Origin: Pegoplata infirma
Taxonomy: Eukaryota; Arthropoda; Insecta; Diptera; Anthomyiidae
Direction: 5' to 3'
Assembly: GCA_963921195.1 (NCBI GenBank)
Contig: OY992537.1
Coordinates: 50,306,313 to 50,370,312, forward strand
DNA length: 64,000 nucleotides
The notes below the pieces were generated by a model. It saw nothing but the letters and a program-made list of their open reading frames with translations, was not told where the DNA came from and ran no database searches. The translations under genes and the position numbers were made by a program. Positions 47,001-57,665 of the stretch are shown one piece after another (position 1 is the stretch's first letter; each line of letters begins with the position of its first letter).

Positions 47001-50000
47001 ATTATAAAAGAAACTTTTAACAGAGAAAACTCAAAAACAAACAACCTGCAAGATGTTTTTAGAATCTTTATGATTGAGTCCGATCCAAATATATCCATAA
47101 TAAGACAGACAGAAAAGTTGGAAGTACCGATTATAGAGTTATGTTTTTTTAATAATTTTTTTTTACCAAAAAACTTAACAATTATTGCAAATAATACTTA
47201 TTTACCGTGTGTTACTTCTTTGTATGATATTTTTCCGCATTATTTTTGTTTAAAAAATCGAAAATGATAATAGATAGAAAACAGTTAATATTGCACGTTA
47301 TTTTAGTGTAGGGTGTATACTTTAGAAAAATATGAAAGAAAACACGTTGTAATGAATGGTAAGCTGTTATATTGTCACTTAAAATCCGTAATTGTTTTAA
47401 ATAATTGACCCTACTTTTATTTTTTTATATGAATAAATTAACCAACTTTGCCTTAAATTTACAAGTAGGGTACTAATGCGAAAAATGTCCAATCCACATG
47501 AGTGAGTTCCTTAAGGTCTCCAGTTTTTATAATGGTAAAGAATGTCGGGAAATTCCTATCCGTTTAAGAGTTATAATAAAAAAACGTCGATGCGCGCCTT
47601 TTCCACACAAAGTTCCCAATGTGTGGCGGCTGCGATCTGTTAATAATTTTCACATATAGAATATAATTGACTATTAACTGAATAAATTTGACGTTAAAAG
47701 TTTTTCTGATGATTATAATAACTGGATTATATGAAACTAGTAAAAACCGAACCAGGATGTCTTAAAATTTTTAGAAAAATACATTTTTCTTTCACACCTT
47801 TCTCAATTCAAACCATATATAACATGTCTTATTTTGTTTTTAATATTCGTCATAGTCCAGCTAACTAGGGAAGTATCTCAACCCTTATGGGCCGATGGAC
47901 CTGAAACCTAAAATATATATAAATGAGACGATTTTAAGGTTGGGGTGTCTCGGCTTTTCGGCCACATCAGTGTTTTAAAATTATATTGTCCCCTTATGAA
48001 ACAACGTGGACCTCCGGTAAAATTTCGTTAACTGCCGAACTAACAGGATTATCCTCTAGAGAAAAAATACGTGTGGACTTAAATTTAATAAAGATTATTT
48101 CGTATTCATAAGAGCATCGTAGGTCTAGGTCTTTATATAAATACCGCCCAAAATTTACACATTTTCATGAAAAAAGTATTTAACGAAGCGAAACTTTTAC
48201 ACGGTTATGCCACCGTCGGATAGGCATTAAAAAAACATTCCTTCTCATATGTAAACATAATTTTTTGACCCATGTTTTGAACCCCTAAATCCCCGATATG
48301 GCCGATAAGCCGAGATACCCCAACCTTAGATTTCTCTCTTTTATACATATTTTACGTTTCATGCAAATCGGTTCATAAGGGTTGAGATACTTCCCTTGTA
48401 AGAAGAAAGAATGATGGACCGAGCTGGTTAAATTCAAATAAGGTTTTTACGGTAAGAAAAGTTGTCCATCCACTCTTTTTTTCGATATATGAGCTTTTCA
48501 GAAGCCAATGTGACCAAATCCCGCTCACAATATTTCGAGTAAATCGTTGTTAAAGTTTAAAGGTTTTCCAAAATTCCCTGTTAAATACTTATTGAAAATC
48601 TCATGAAAAATTAACTTAACAATGCTAAATCTCTTATTGTACCAAATTTCTAATTGAAACGATTGCTAGTTCCAACAAAAAATAGCGGTTTTTCATCTTT
48701 TTCTGATGAAAAATTAAAAAAAAAAAATAATTGATTTTTTTTTAAGTCAATTTTATATTTTTATCTTATTTTGGTTTGCTTTAAGATTTAGAAAAAAATA
48801 AAAATAAATTCCAAAAAAAATTTCTCACACGAAAAATCGATTTTTTAATGTTTTTTGGTCACTTTGGCCTCGGAAAAAATTGAAAAATTCTTCAAAGAAA
48901 AAATAATTTTTTTTTAAGTTAATTTTATATTTTTAACGTATTTTGTTTGCTTTAAGATTCAGAAAAAAATAAATAAAAAGATCTAAAAAGAAAATTTCAT
49001 ACGAAAAATCGATTTTTAAATGTTTTTAGTCACTTTGGCCTCGGAAAAAATTGAAAAATTCTTCAGAGAAAAAATTATTTTTTTTTTTAAGCTAATTTTA
49101 TTTTTTTAATGTATTTTGGTTTGCTTCAATATTTAGAAAAAAATTTAAAAAAAAATTCTAAATAAAAAATTTCATACGAAAAATCGATTTTTTAATGTTT
49201 TTGGTCACTTTGGCCTCGGAAAAAATTGAAAAATTCTTCAGAGAAATTTTTTTTTTTTTTAAGTTAATTTTATATTTTTAACGTATTTTGGTTTGCTGTA
49301 AGATTTAGAAAAAAATAAAAAAAAATTCTAAAAAAAATTGTTCATACAAAAAATCGATTTTTTTTTAATGTTTTTTGGTCACTTTGGCCTCGGAAAAAAT
49401 TAAAAAATTCTTCAGAAAAAAAATATTTTTTTTTTAAGTTAATTTTATATTTTTAACGTATTTTGGTTTGCTTTAAGATTCAGAAAAAAAATAAATAAAA
49501 AGATCTAAAAACAAGTAGAAAAGTTAAATTCGACTTTGCCGAATCTATGAATACCCTCCACAATGCATTTTTTTTAAAGGGTAGTACATTTTTTAACGTG
49601 AAAAATTAACAATTTTGATTAGAAATATTTTATTTTGAGTAAAAAACTCTTTTTTTGCCTTTAAAAAAAAAAAAAAAAAAAAATTACTAATTTTTTTTTG
49701 AGTGTAAATTTTTTTTCGAGTTTAATGTTTTTTTTTACTGTAAAAATATTTCTGAATGAATTCACGTACGTATGTACACAAAATATTGTCATTTTTGTAA
49801 AAAAAATAAAAACAAAATTTTTTTTTGTGTAATTTTTTTTTTGAGTGTAAAATTTTTTGTAAGTGTAAAATATTTTATTTTGAGTAAAAAACTCTTTTTT
49901 TGCCTATTTTTTTTTTTTAAAGAAAAATTACTATTTTTTTTTTGAGTGTAAAATTTTTTTCGAGTGTAATGTTTTTTTTACTGTAAAAATATCTCTGAGT

Positions 50001-53000
50001 GAATGCACGTACGTATGTACACAAAATATTGTAATTTTTGTAAAAAAAAAAACTAAATTTTTTTTGTGTAATTTTTTTTTGAGTGTAAAATTTTTTTTGA
50101 GTGTAAAATTTTTTTTGAGTGTAAAATTTTTTTCGAGTGTAATTTTTAAGTTACCAATGCTTTTAGAACTAAACAAGTTTAAAAAGCATTGCTTTTAAAT
50201 TAAACAAGTTTGAAAAGCATTGTTTAGTTACCACCAATGCTTTTCAAACTAGTTAAAAACACGTGGCATTTTAGATGAAACTAATTTGAAATTCAGGGGT
50301 TTGCTTATAACTTTTGAACCACTGGACCGATTGAGCTGAAATTTAATACCAAACAGACCCGGGGAACGGCACACTCAAAAAAATAAAACTGTAAAGTTAA
50401 CAAACTTTTTTTTGTTAACTCGAGTTTACTGGCTTTTTAGCAAATTTTTAGTTAAAATCAGCGTTTTAACTACTTTTTTTAGTTAAGTTTAATTTACGAA
50501 AATACTAGTTTTGTACAAATTTTGAATTAATTTTTTTTGTTGACTTTAAAACTGAGTTTACGAATTTTTACTAATAAATTTGCTGATTTTTTGTAACATT
50601 TTTGTCAAGTGAAAAATTTTAAACATTTCTTTTGTAGCCTCCTATGCAAATCTCATAAGTGCTACTTAAGCTGAACTTAATGCTGTGAAAAAAAGATAAA
50701 ATAAACTTAAATTTTTTTACAAAAAGTTTAGCTGAATTCAACTATAAAAAAATGTTACGAATTTTCAGCTGAATTTTTAGTTAAAATTACGGTTTTTTTG
50801 CTACATTCATTCTACGAAAAGTTAACTAAATATTTTTTGTTAAATTAACTAGAAATTTAGTAGGTTCAAAATCAGGTGTTTTTTTAGTTAAATTTAACTA
50901 AATTTTTTGCTAACTTTACAGTTTTTTTTTTTTGAGTGCAAAGATACACGACAAGCTTCAGTAGTCTCATTATTGTCTTTCGAAAGTTATCGTGTTTTTT
51001 ATCTCGTAAATTCGCGAAACACCCTTGCCGAAATTTACTCTTTTGCTCATAACTTTTGAACCACTGGACCGATTTGGCTGGATTGCAATACCAACCTGAC
51101 CAGGTAAATGACAAACATATATGCCAAACTTCAGTAGCCTCTATAAAGTCTTTCAAAAGTTAGCGTGTTTTCTACGGACAGACAGACAGACGGACGGACA
51201 TCGCTAGATCGACTTAAAATCGATCGAGGATCATAAATATATATACTTTATGGGGTCCTAGACCAATATTTCGAGGTGTTACAAACGGAATGACAAACTT
51301 ATATATACCCTCTATCACTAGAGTGGAGGGTATAAAAAAAAATCATACGAAAAATCGATTTTTTAATGTTTTTAGTCACTTTGGCCTCGGAAAAAATTGA
51401 AAAATTCTTCAGAGAAAAATTTTTTTTTTAAAGCTAATTTTATTTTTTTAACGTATTTTGGTTTGCTTTAAGATTTAGAAAAAAATAAAAAAAAATCTAA
51501 TAAAAAATTCTCACACGAAAAATCGATTTTTTAATGTTTTTTTGGTCACTTTGGCCTCGGAAAAAATTGAAAAATTCTTCAGAGAAAAAAATATTTTTTT
51601 TTCTAAGTTAATTTTATTTTTTTTAACGTATTTTGGTTTGCTTTAAGATTTAGAAAAAAATAAAAAAAAAAATTCTAAAAAAATTGTTCATACAAAAAAT
51701 CGATTTTTTAATGTTTTTTGGTCACTTTGGCCTCGGAAAAAATAAAAAAATTCTTCAGAAAAAAAAATATTTTTTTTTAAGTTAATTTTATATTTTTAAC
51801 GTATTTTGGTTTGCTTTAAGATTCAGAAAAAAAATAAATAAAAAGATCTAAAAAAAAAATTTCATACAAAAAATCGATTTTTTAATGTTTTTTGGTCACT
51901 TTGGCCTCGGAAAAAATAAAAAAATTCTTCAGAAAAAAAAATATTTTTTTTTAAGTTAATTTTATATTTTTAACGTATTTTGGTTTGCTTTAAGATTCAG
52001 AAAAAAAAATAAATAAAAAGATCTAAAAAAAAAATTTCATACGAAAAATCGATTTTTTAATGTTTTTAGTCACTTTGGCCTCGGAAAAAATTTAAAAATT
52101 CTTCAGAGAATTTTTTTTTTTTTTAAGCTAATTTTATTTTTTTAACGTATTTTGGTTTGCTTTAAGATTTAAAAAAAATAAAAAAAAAAAATTCTAAAAA
52201 AATTGTTCATACAAAAAATCGATTTTTGAATGTTTTTTGGTCACTTTGGCCTCGGAAAAAATAAAAATATTCTTCAGAAAAAAAAATATTTTTTTTTTTA
52301 AGTTAATTTTATATTTTTAACGTATTTTGGTTTGCTTTAAGATTCAGAAAATAAATAAATAAAAAGATCTAAAAAAAATTTCATACGAAAAATCGATTTT
52401 TTAATGTTTTTAATCACTTTGGCCTCGGAAAAAATTGAAAAATTCTTCAGAGAATTTTTTTTTTTTTTTTAAGCTAATTTTATTTTTTTAACGTATGTAT
52501 TTTGGTTTGCTTTAAGATTTAGAAAAAAATAAAAAAAGAAATTCTCACACGAAAAATCGATTTTTTAATGTTTTTTTGGTCATTTTGGCCTCGGAAAAAA
52601 ATGAATTCTTCAGAGAAAAAATTATGTTTTTTAAGTTAATTTTATACTTTTAAACGTATTGTGGTTTGCTTTAAGATTTGGAAACAGATAAAAAAAATCT
52701 AAAAAAAAATGTTCGTGCGAAAAATCGATTTTTTAATGACTTTTTGGTCACTTTGGCCTTGGAAAAAATTGGAAAATTTTTCAGAGAAAAAACTTTTTTT
52801 TTATAAAGTTAATTTTATATTTTTAACGTATTTTGGTTTGCTTTAAGATTTAAAAAAAAAAAAAAATCTAAAAAAATTGTTCACACAAAAAATCGATTTT
52901 TTAATGTTTTTTGGTCACTTTGGCCTTGGAAAAAATTGAAAAATTCTTCAGAGAAAAAATTATTTTTTTTTTTTTAAGTTAATTTTATATTTTTAAACGT

Positions 53001-54206
53001 ATTTTGGTTTGCTTTAAGATTTTGAAAAAATAAAAAAAAAAATCTAAAAAAAAAATTTCATACGAAAAATCGATTTTTTAATGTTTCTCGGTCACTTTGG
53101 CCTCGGAAAAAATTTAAAAATTCTTCAGAGAAAAAATTATTTTTTTTTAAGTTAATATGTTTTAGAAAAATAAATTATCTGTTATAAGTCTTTTTTCTTT
53201 AAATAAATTTAAATGTTAAGAAGTGAACTGATTTTTGTGCCAAAATCAACTGATTTTTCTGCAAAAATCAGCAGATATTTCAGCTGACATCAGCTGCTGT
53301 CTTAACAGGTTTTTTTGCTGATTAAATTTATTTAGAAAGAAACTTAGCAAACCGAATTTTCAAAAATCAGTAGATAACCCATATGGCTCAAAATGGGTGT
53401 AGCAGATTTTTCTGCTGATTGGTAAATACTTCTATTTTGAGTTAATTAAAAATTTACTTAATTTTTTTTTGTTTAATTACATTATTTAAACTTACCTGAT
53501 CTTCATGAACAATATGAATAATTAACAATTGTTGAAATTCTTTCGATATTGGAACCACATTGAAGCTTGCATCAAATACATAATTACGTGGCTCAGATAT
53601 TTTCATTGATTGTATAGCTTTCAAAATTGTAGGCGAAACGAACAGACTGTATGAGAAATTGTCAGTTATTATGGTATCAGCATAAAATCTTTCTTCTTTT
53701 TCATATCTGGACATGGTAAATTGTTTTACAACTTCTTCATTTTTAAATATATCAACAATGTCATCGAAAGTCATTGGAGGTTTAGGAAATTTTTGTTCTC
53801 TTATATTGAATAGCTGTCTACGCATTTTTCCGTAATCAATTGTTTTGGAAGATGCTTTTAATTTTTTACATTTTTGTTCAAAAATATCACGTACACTTGA
53901 TCTTTTAATTGGTGCATTTTTAACTTCACTCTTAATTTCATTGATAACTTGCAATTTTCCAATTAGCTCATCTTGTCGTTCATGATTGTGATCATGAAAT
54001 TTGCCACTTTTGCGGCAAAATATAGTGTTATTTAGCTCTACTGCTACACCAACTTTACAGTTTTTTTGATAGCAATAATAGTATTTAATATTTTGGTTGG
54101 TGTATTTATATTTATAGATTTGTTGTTCACATTTTATGTACAATAATTTGCTGTTTGCTCTTAATCCAGGTATTATTTCATATTCAAACATTAGTTCCGA
54201 TGCCAT
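43413..54206 (-). CDS. FLYWCH-MULE-RING protein (Phantom/MULE transposase-derived gene), three coding exons
   Basis: Exons 54206-53496, 44578-44141 and 44081-43413 join in phase 0 (237+146+222 = 605 residues). Residues ~5-75 form a FLYWCH-like finger (YYYCYQKNC...HDHNH). Residues ~205-400 are a MULE DDE domain: NYVFDASFNVVP (first Asp), VITDYENDL (second Asp), GCWFHY (CxxH-type motif), and RTNNTPESFYSQL in exon 3 (Glu). All catalytic positions appear present. The exon junction IVHEDQ|AFPLIYVL restores the usual family sequence, strong support for the 8.9-kb intron. Exon 3 continues with a coiled, Lys/Gln-rich stretch, an RSD repeat and a RING-like cluster (KHYKLCLPC, ICPIC) with an imperfect first pair. 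It is either a very old MULE copy or a domesticated transposase acting as a DNA-binding, possibly ubiquitin-linked nuclear protein; function unknown. No flanking terminal inverted repeats recognised. Confidence 0.85.
43640..43727 (-). repeat. 9-bp coding microsatellite (Arg-Ser-Asp repeat)
   Basis: GATAGATCG/GATAGATCA units encode a run of (RSD)n with one KSH interruption, between the helical linker and the RING-like end. A length-variable low-complexity acidic/basic spacer. Confidence 0.85.
44141..44578 (-). CDS. Exon 2 of the FLYWCH-MULE gene: central MULE domain
   Basis: Acceptor CTTTCAG|GCGTTTCC at 44580-44579; donor AAA|GTAATT at 44140, weaker than GTAAGT. Encodes FPLIYVLMSEKTEEAY, the second catalytic Asp and the Cys-x2-His motif. 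No frameshift or stop. Confidence 0.85.
45830..45919 (+). ncRNA. tRNA-like A and B boxes (SINE-like head?)
   Basis: GCCGACG then an A-box-like TAGCGTATCGG (45837-45847) and a B box GGGTTCAATCC (45901-45911) ~54 bp apart, longer than in a plain tRNA. Stems are not convincing and no T-run terminator follows closely. Confidence 0.3.
46640..47150 (+). pseudogene. Decayed transposon-associated protein, in the intron
   Basis: Plus-strand translation around 46650-46860 gives AKITGIEEDIIKRVD, FRKHIHGTEI and YGW*P-STTMHTILAHD, and 47035-47130 gives NLQDVFRIFMIESDPNISII. These blocks recall a widespread uncharacterised insect protein found repeatedly as transposon debris, with a W-Y-MP-x-x-H-K-x-L-x-HG motif and an SSDPxIS motif. 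Recognition is from memory of the pattern, frames are broken between blocks, and no function is proposed. Confidence 0.35.
47865..48398. mobile_element. TTA/TAA-flanked MITE, copy 3 (Harbinger-like), in the intron
   Basis: CTAGGGAAGTATCTCAACCC at left, GGGTTGAGATACTTCCCTTG at right, TAA at 47862-47864 and 48399-48401. Interior clearly homologous to 63106-63682 (GGTTGGGGTGTCTCGGCTT, ACCCATGTTTTGAACCCC) but diverged, with indels. Confidence 0.85.
49510..51334 (-). mobile_element. mini-me-like element inside the satellite, itself split by a MITE
   Basis: In window order: AACAAGTAGAAAAGTTAAAT, GACTTTGCC hairpin, ATACCCTCCAC; a ~243-bp tandem duplication at ~49620-50100 (CACGTACGTATGTACAC at 49763 and 50006); MITE 50372-50938; CTGACCAGGTAAATGAC; inverted (GTCY)n at 51177-51197; TATATATACTTTATGGGGTC; end GGAGGGTATA. 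Same subfamily as 26460 and 56184. It interrupts satellite monomers, so it arrived after array formation. Confidence 0.85.
50372..50938. mobile_element. TA-group MITE, AGTTAACTAAA core, copy 2, at a CA site
   Basis: CACTCAAAAAAATAAAACTG at left, ...GTTTTTTTTTTTTGAGTG at right. It is nearly identical to 42388-42952. The homologous uninterrupted element at 56184 reads GGAACGGCAAATATAT, so the insertion lies after GGCA, with CA on both sides (50370-50371, 50939-50940). Confidence 0.9.
53220..53445. mobile_element. Fragment of the CAGCAGATT-core MITE
   Basis: AAAAATCAGCAGATATTTCA, CCATATGGCTCAAAATGGGTGT and TTTTTCTGCTGATTGG match 13560-13870 of the 13246 element; ends with TTTTGAGTT instead of TTTTGAGTGTA. 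No left end found. Confidence 0.65.
53496..54206 (-). CDS. Exon 1 of the FLYWCH-MULE gene: zinc finger and first catalytic Asp
   Basis: 711 bp, ending CATGAAGATCAG|GTAAGT. ATG context AATAAAATGG. Reading on past the donor only adds 13 residues before a stop, which shows why an intron is needed to complete the MULE domain. Confidence 0.85.
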
Positions 54207-54250
54207 TTTATTCTTTGATTAACGTTTAAACGATATTTTGCGTTTTATTT

Positions 54251-54395
54251 CTATAAAAATTAAAAAGGTAAAAAGTAAAATAAATAAATTCATTATAAAC
54301 AAATATATAAAACTTACCACCGTTTCAACACAACCACCATTCAGCTTAACAAAAACTATACTGAGTAACAGTGTTGCAAACACTGTGAGTCACCC
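54251..54395 (-). promoter_or_regulatory. Putative 5' UTR with a short intron and a uORF
   Basis: On the coding strand CGGTG|GTAAGT (54317) and TTTTTATAG| (54252-54251) could bound a 67-nt intron upstream of the ATG. An upstream ATG at ~54340 would encode about seven residues and stop just after the junction. Inferred only from splice consensus. Confidence 0.35.
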
Positions 54396-54466
54396 AATGA
54401 GAAATAAAGCCATATGGCTCTTTGTTTTGGAAATAAAGCCATGTGGCCTTATTTCTCATTAGTGAT
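54368..54466. repeat. Hairpins upstream of the FLYWCH-MULE gene
   Basis: CAGTGTT-GCA-AACACTG at 54368-54384 is a perfect 7-bp stem; AATGAGAAATAAAGCCATAT (54398) is mirrored by ATGTGGCCTTATTTCTCATT ending near 54460, with a ~20-bp loop. A related CCATATGG/AAATAAG block recurs at 55205-55250. Confidence 0.65.
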
Positions 54467-54467
54467 A

Positions 54468-55198
54468 AGTGTTGCCAGAAAAATATTTATTGATATCTCC
54501 ATTTTTGAAATTAAAATCCCCAAAAATTCCCAAACAAAATTTCTTAAATTTTTTGTCATCAATCCAACTAATATACAGTTTTTCAAAACTGTTTTAATTT
54601 TCATTATTTAAACAAAAAATTAATGAAAATAAAGCACTTAATTGATATTTAAAATCTAATTGTATGATTTTTATTGTTTTAGATAAAAATAATTATAGTT
54701 TTGTATTAAATCTCGTCAAAAAAAAAAAAATGTCGAACGAATTGTGAGATATGTATGTGGACGACGAAGTTTTTGAAATCAGATAATTTCTCATGTGGCC
54801 CAAACTTCATGGAAATTTCCACCGTCGAATAATTAGAATATTTTTTTTGTTGATTCTACAAATATTTTACTTTAGAAAAAAAATTTTTTTTTTTTAAATC
54901 CTTTCAACCGAAAAAGTGTTTTTTTTCAAATTTACGAAGTTTTAACTCTAAAAACAAACACTTTTGCGTGGAAATATACTCCAATGTTCGTAGAATTCTG
55001 TGGTTTTGTAATATGTTAGTTTTTTAAGAAATTTTAGAAATTGCATTAAAACTTCTTAAATACGAATTTTCAACTAATTAATATTTTGTATAGAGATCCC
55101 CAAAAATAAGTAAAATTCCGCAAAATCCCCTAAATTTGTTTTCAAACCAATGTAGAAACCCCCCATTTTAGGTGCAAATACCCTTATCTGGCAACACT
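54468..55198. mobile_element. Element with AGTGTTGCCAGA inverted ends
   Basis: AGTGTTGCCAGA at 54468-54479 and TCTGGCAACACT at 55187-55198. AT-rich interior with no coding region. Target duplication unclear, so the boundary is tentative. Confidence 0.5.
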
Positions 55199-55364
55199 GA
55201 ATGTGATGTGAAATAAGACCATATGGCGTTATTGCTTATGGCTTTATTACACTGCGCATTGCATATACACATAAAAACACAAACAAAAATCAGAGTATTG
55301 AAGGTATAATTTAACAAACAATATAAAAACAGTAAATAATAAGAAAAAACGTAAAATTTGTCAT

Positions 55365-56057
55365 CCCGAGTAAAAATAAACATATATAACAATATATAAC
55401 TTGATACAAACATAATAAATCATATATGATTATACATCCCGTGAGGTATTTTCTAATTTTTTTAAATGCAGTCATATGTTGTAATATATAATTTAATCAC
55501 GATTCGGATTAAAAGGTATACGGTTGATATAAATATATGAAATAATATTAGGGCCAATACAAAATTTGTTTTTCTGTATAATTTAATATAAAATTATATA
55601 TAGCTTATTCTGTTCCATATATAAATGTTTCCAATTAACCAAAAATGTTCTAAGTTTTTAAGAAAAGTAAAAGAACCTTTTAAAATTTTTTTTAAAATGT
55701 TCCTAAACATTTCCTTGTTAGGGTTATGTATATCACCTATCTGGTTCGAAGCGTACCCAAACATTTTTTTTGTTTTAGAAAATTATATGTTTGGTGAATG
55801 TATCGTTGACCTGTGGTGTAACTCACCCAAACCAAAACATACCAAGATTTTTTCTGTTTTTATGCAATTAGATCTAATTGGATCCAATGAAATATGGCAA
55901 TGTCTGGTCAAAACTCGGATGAAATCGAATCATATTTTATACAAGTTGATCTTTTTTAATGCAAAAACATCCACCATTATTCGGATTAAATTGCGTATAA
56001 ATATATATTGTGTTATATATCATTATGTATTGCATCATATAAAAATTTTTACTCGGG
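55365..56057. mobile_element. CCCGAGTAAAAA MITE, copy 2
   Basis: CCCGAGTAAAAATAAACATA at left, ATTTTTACTCGGG at right, AT on both sides (55363-55364, 56058-56059). The 154-codon frame at 55625-56089 crosses its right border and is not a gene. Interior shares ATAATTTAATATAAAATTAT-like words with copy 1. Confidence 0.75.
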
Positions 56058-56183
56058 ATTACCGAATGTATGGACACCATCAGCAATAAAAAAAAGTTTG
56101 TAAAAATTTAACGTTTACAATATGTTCCGCTCAATATAATGAACGCCTGATATAAAAAAATACAAAAATCCGTTAAAAAGTTA

Positions 56184-57021
56184 AACAAGTAGAAAAGTTA
56201 ATTTCGTCTTGGCCGAATCAATGAATACCCTCCACAATGCCCTTTTTTAGTGATAGAAAATCTTCTAACGTAAAAAAATTCAATTTTTGATTGGAAATAT
56301 TTTATTTTGCGTAAAAAACTTTTTTTAGTACTTTAAAAAAAAAAAAAAAATAATTTACTAAATTTTTTTTTGAGTGTAAAATTTTTTGAGTGTAAAATTA
56401 TTTTCGAGTGATTTGTCTTTTTTTAAGTGTAAAAATATTTTTGAGTGACCAAAATATATTTTAAAATATTTTTGTGACTTACCAATGTTTTTAAAACATG
56501 TTTAACGGCTTTGCAACGCGTGAATTTAAGGTGAAACTAATCTGAAATTCACAGTTTTGCTAATAACTTTTGAAACACTTGATCGATGTGGCTGAAATTC
56601 AATACGAATCAGGCTAGGGGAACGGCAAATATATATGCCTTGCGTCAGCATCCTCAGAATTGCTTTTCGAAAGTTAGCGTGTTTTTTATCTCGTAAATTC
56701 ACGAAAACCCATTGCCGAAATTCAGTATTATGCTTATAACTTTTGAACCACTGGACCGATTTCGCTGGGTTGCAATACCAACCTGACTAGGTTAATGCCC
56801 AACATATATGCCAAACTTCAGGAGCCTCCGTAAAGTCTTTCAAAAGTTAGTGTGTTTTCAACATATAGACAGACGGACGGACGGACATTGCTAGATCGTC
56901 TTGGAATCGATCGAGTGTTATGAATATATATACTTTATGGGGTCCTAGACCAATATTTCGGGGTGTTACAAACGGAATGACAAACTTATATATACCCTCT
57001 ATCACTAGAGTGGAGGGTATA
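56184..57021 (-). mobile_element. mini-me-like element, complete
   Basis: AACAAGTAGAAAAGTTAATT, GTCTTGGCCGAATC, ATACCCTCCACAATGCC at the 3' end; AACCACTGGACCGATTTCGC; inverted (GTCY)n at 56870-56887; TATATATACTTTATGGGGTC; ends GAGTGGAGGGTATA. Serves as an empty-site reference for the insertion in 49510-51334. Confidence 0.85.
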
Positions 57022-57665
57022 CAAATATTTGTGAAAACAGAATAGAATAATTCCTAAATCTTTATTAAATGTTGTCATTCATTTAGCAAAAAAAAACATT
57101 ACAGATTTTCTATTAATATAAAATACCATTTTTGCAGCCTTTTTTAATGCGGTCCAGCTCACGGGACTTTAGCGCTAGAACCCAAATGTTTAAGGAATCA
57201 TTCTAAAAGATATATACATATACCTTCCCGTTGCTCCCAAAGGAGCATAGAGCCATAAAATACTAAAATAAGTCAAAGTTAGTTTTTAGGATAAATCTTT
57301 AACTTGTTTTCTGCCCATATAATGTGATTTGTTCCAACGTATAGTATTGCCAACTTAATTACCATATTTTTACGTTTATTTTATCAAAACTTTGCACCAC
57401 TATATGTTTGCCGTCATTGGTTTTTGCCTATTCTCCTTGATAACGGCAATTGTCCCCGTGCCGTACTTGTTCTGTTCGTTCATTAACAATGTCAACAATA
57501 ACATGAAGCCTGTGTCTAATCGTAGTTTGCCATTACAAACCGGTTTCCTTCCATATTGCTAATTCTCCATAAAAAAACTTCTTCTTAAAGTGTTCATGCT
57601 CATAATTTAGTCCCACGAACAAATAATAAAGTTGTTGCTAAAATAAATTATGAACACGAACTACA
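57022..57665. other. Spacer of slightly higher complexity, no gene seen
   Basis: Contains CCGTTGCTCCCAAAGGAGC and GATAACGGCAATTGTCCCCG words but no open frame beyond ~50 codons and no repeat ends recognised. Confidence 0.4.

Larger units (their letters stand above)
44587..48690. other. Left part of the 8.9-kb intron: mixed repeats
   Basis: Contains ~44838-44905 ~20-bp words (ATTCGAAGATTC, TTGTAATTCGAAGG); 45200-45730 about five degenerate ~110-bp units with CGACCACGCCCACTTTTAC and GGCTGGACCGATTTGG; a tRNA-like pair of boxes at 45830-45919; an ORF remnant at 46640-47150; and a TTA-flanked MITE at 47865-48398. Confidence 0.6.
48695..53165. repeat. ~172-bp satellite array, about 15 monomers, in the intron
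   Basis: CACTTTGGCCTCGG recurs at 48860, 49031, 49206 and 49380, then after an insertion at 51377, 51547, 51723, 51897, 52071, 52242, 52415, 52581 (variant), 52749, 52916 and 53093: spacing 166-177 bp. Each monomer holds AAAATCGATTTTTTAATG, the GGCCTCGGAAAAAATT block, TTCTTCAGAGAAA and TTTTGGTTTGCTTTAAGATT. Interrupted at 49510-51334 by a mini-me element. Confidence 0.95.

Noticed and set aside
55625..56089. 154-codon plus-strand frame
   Set aside because: It crosses the right end of a CCCGAGTAAAAA MITE and has no domain; chance frame in a repeat.
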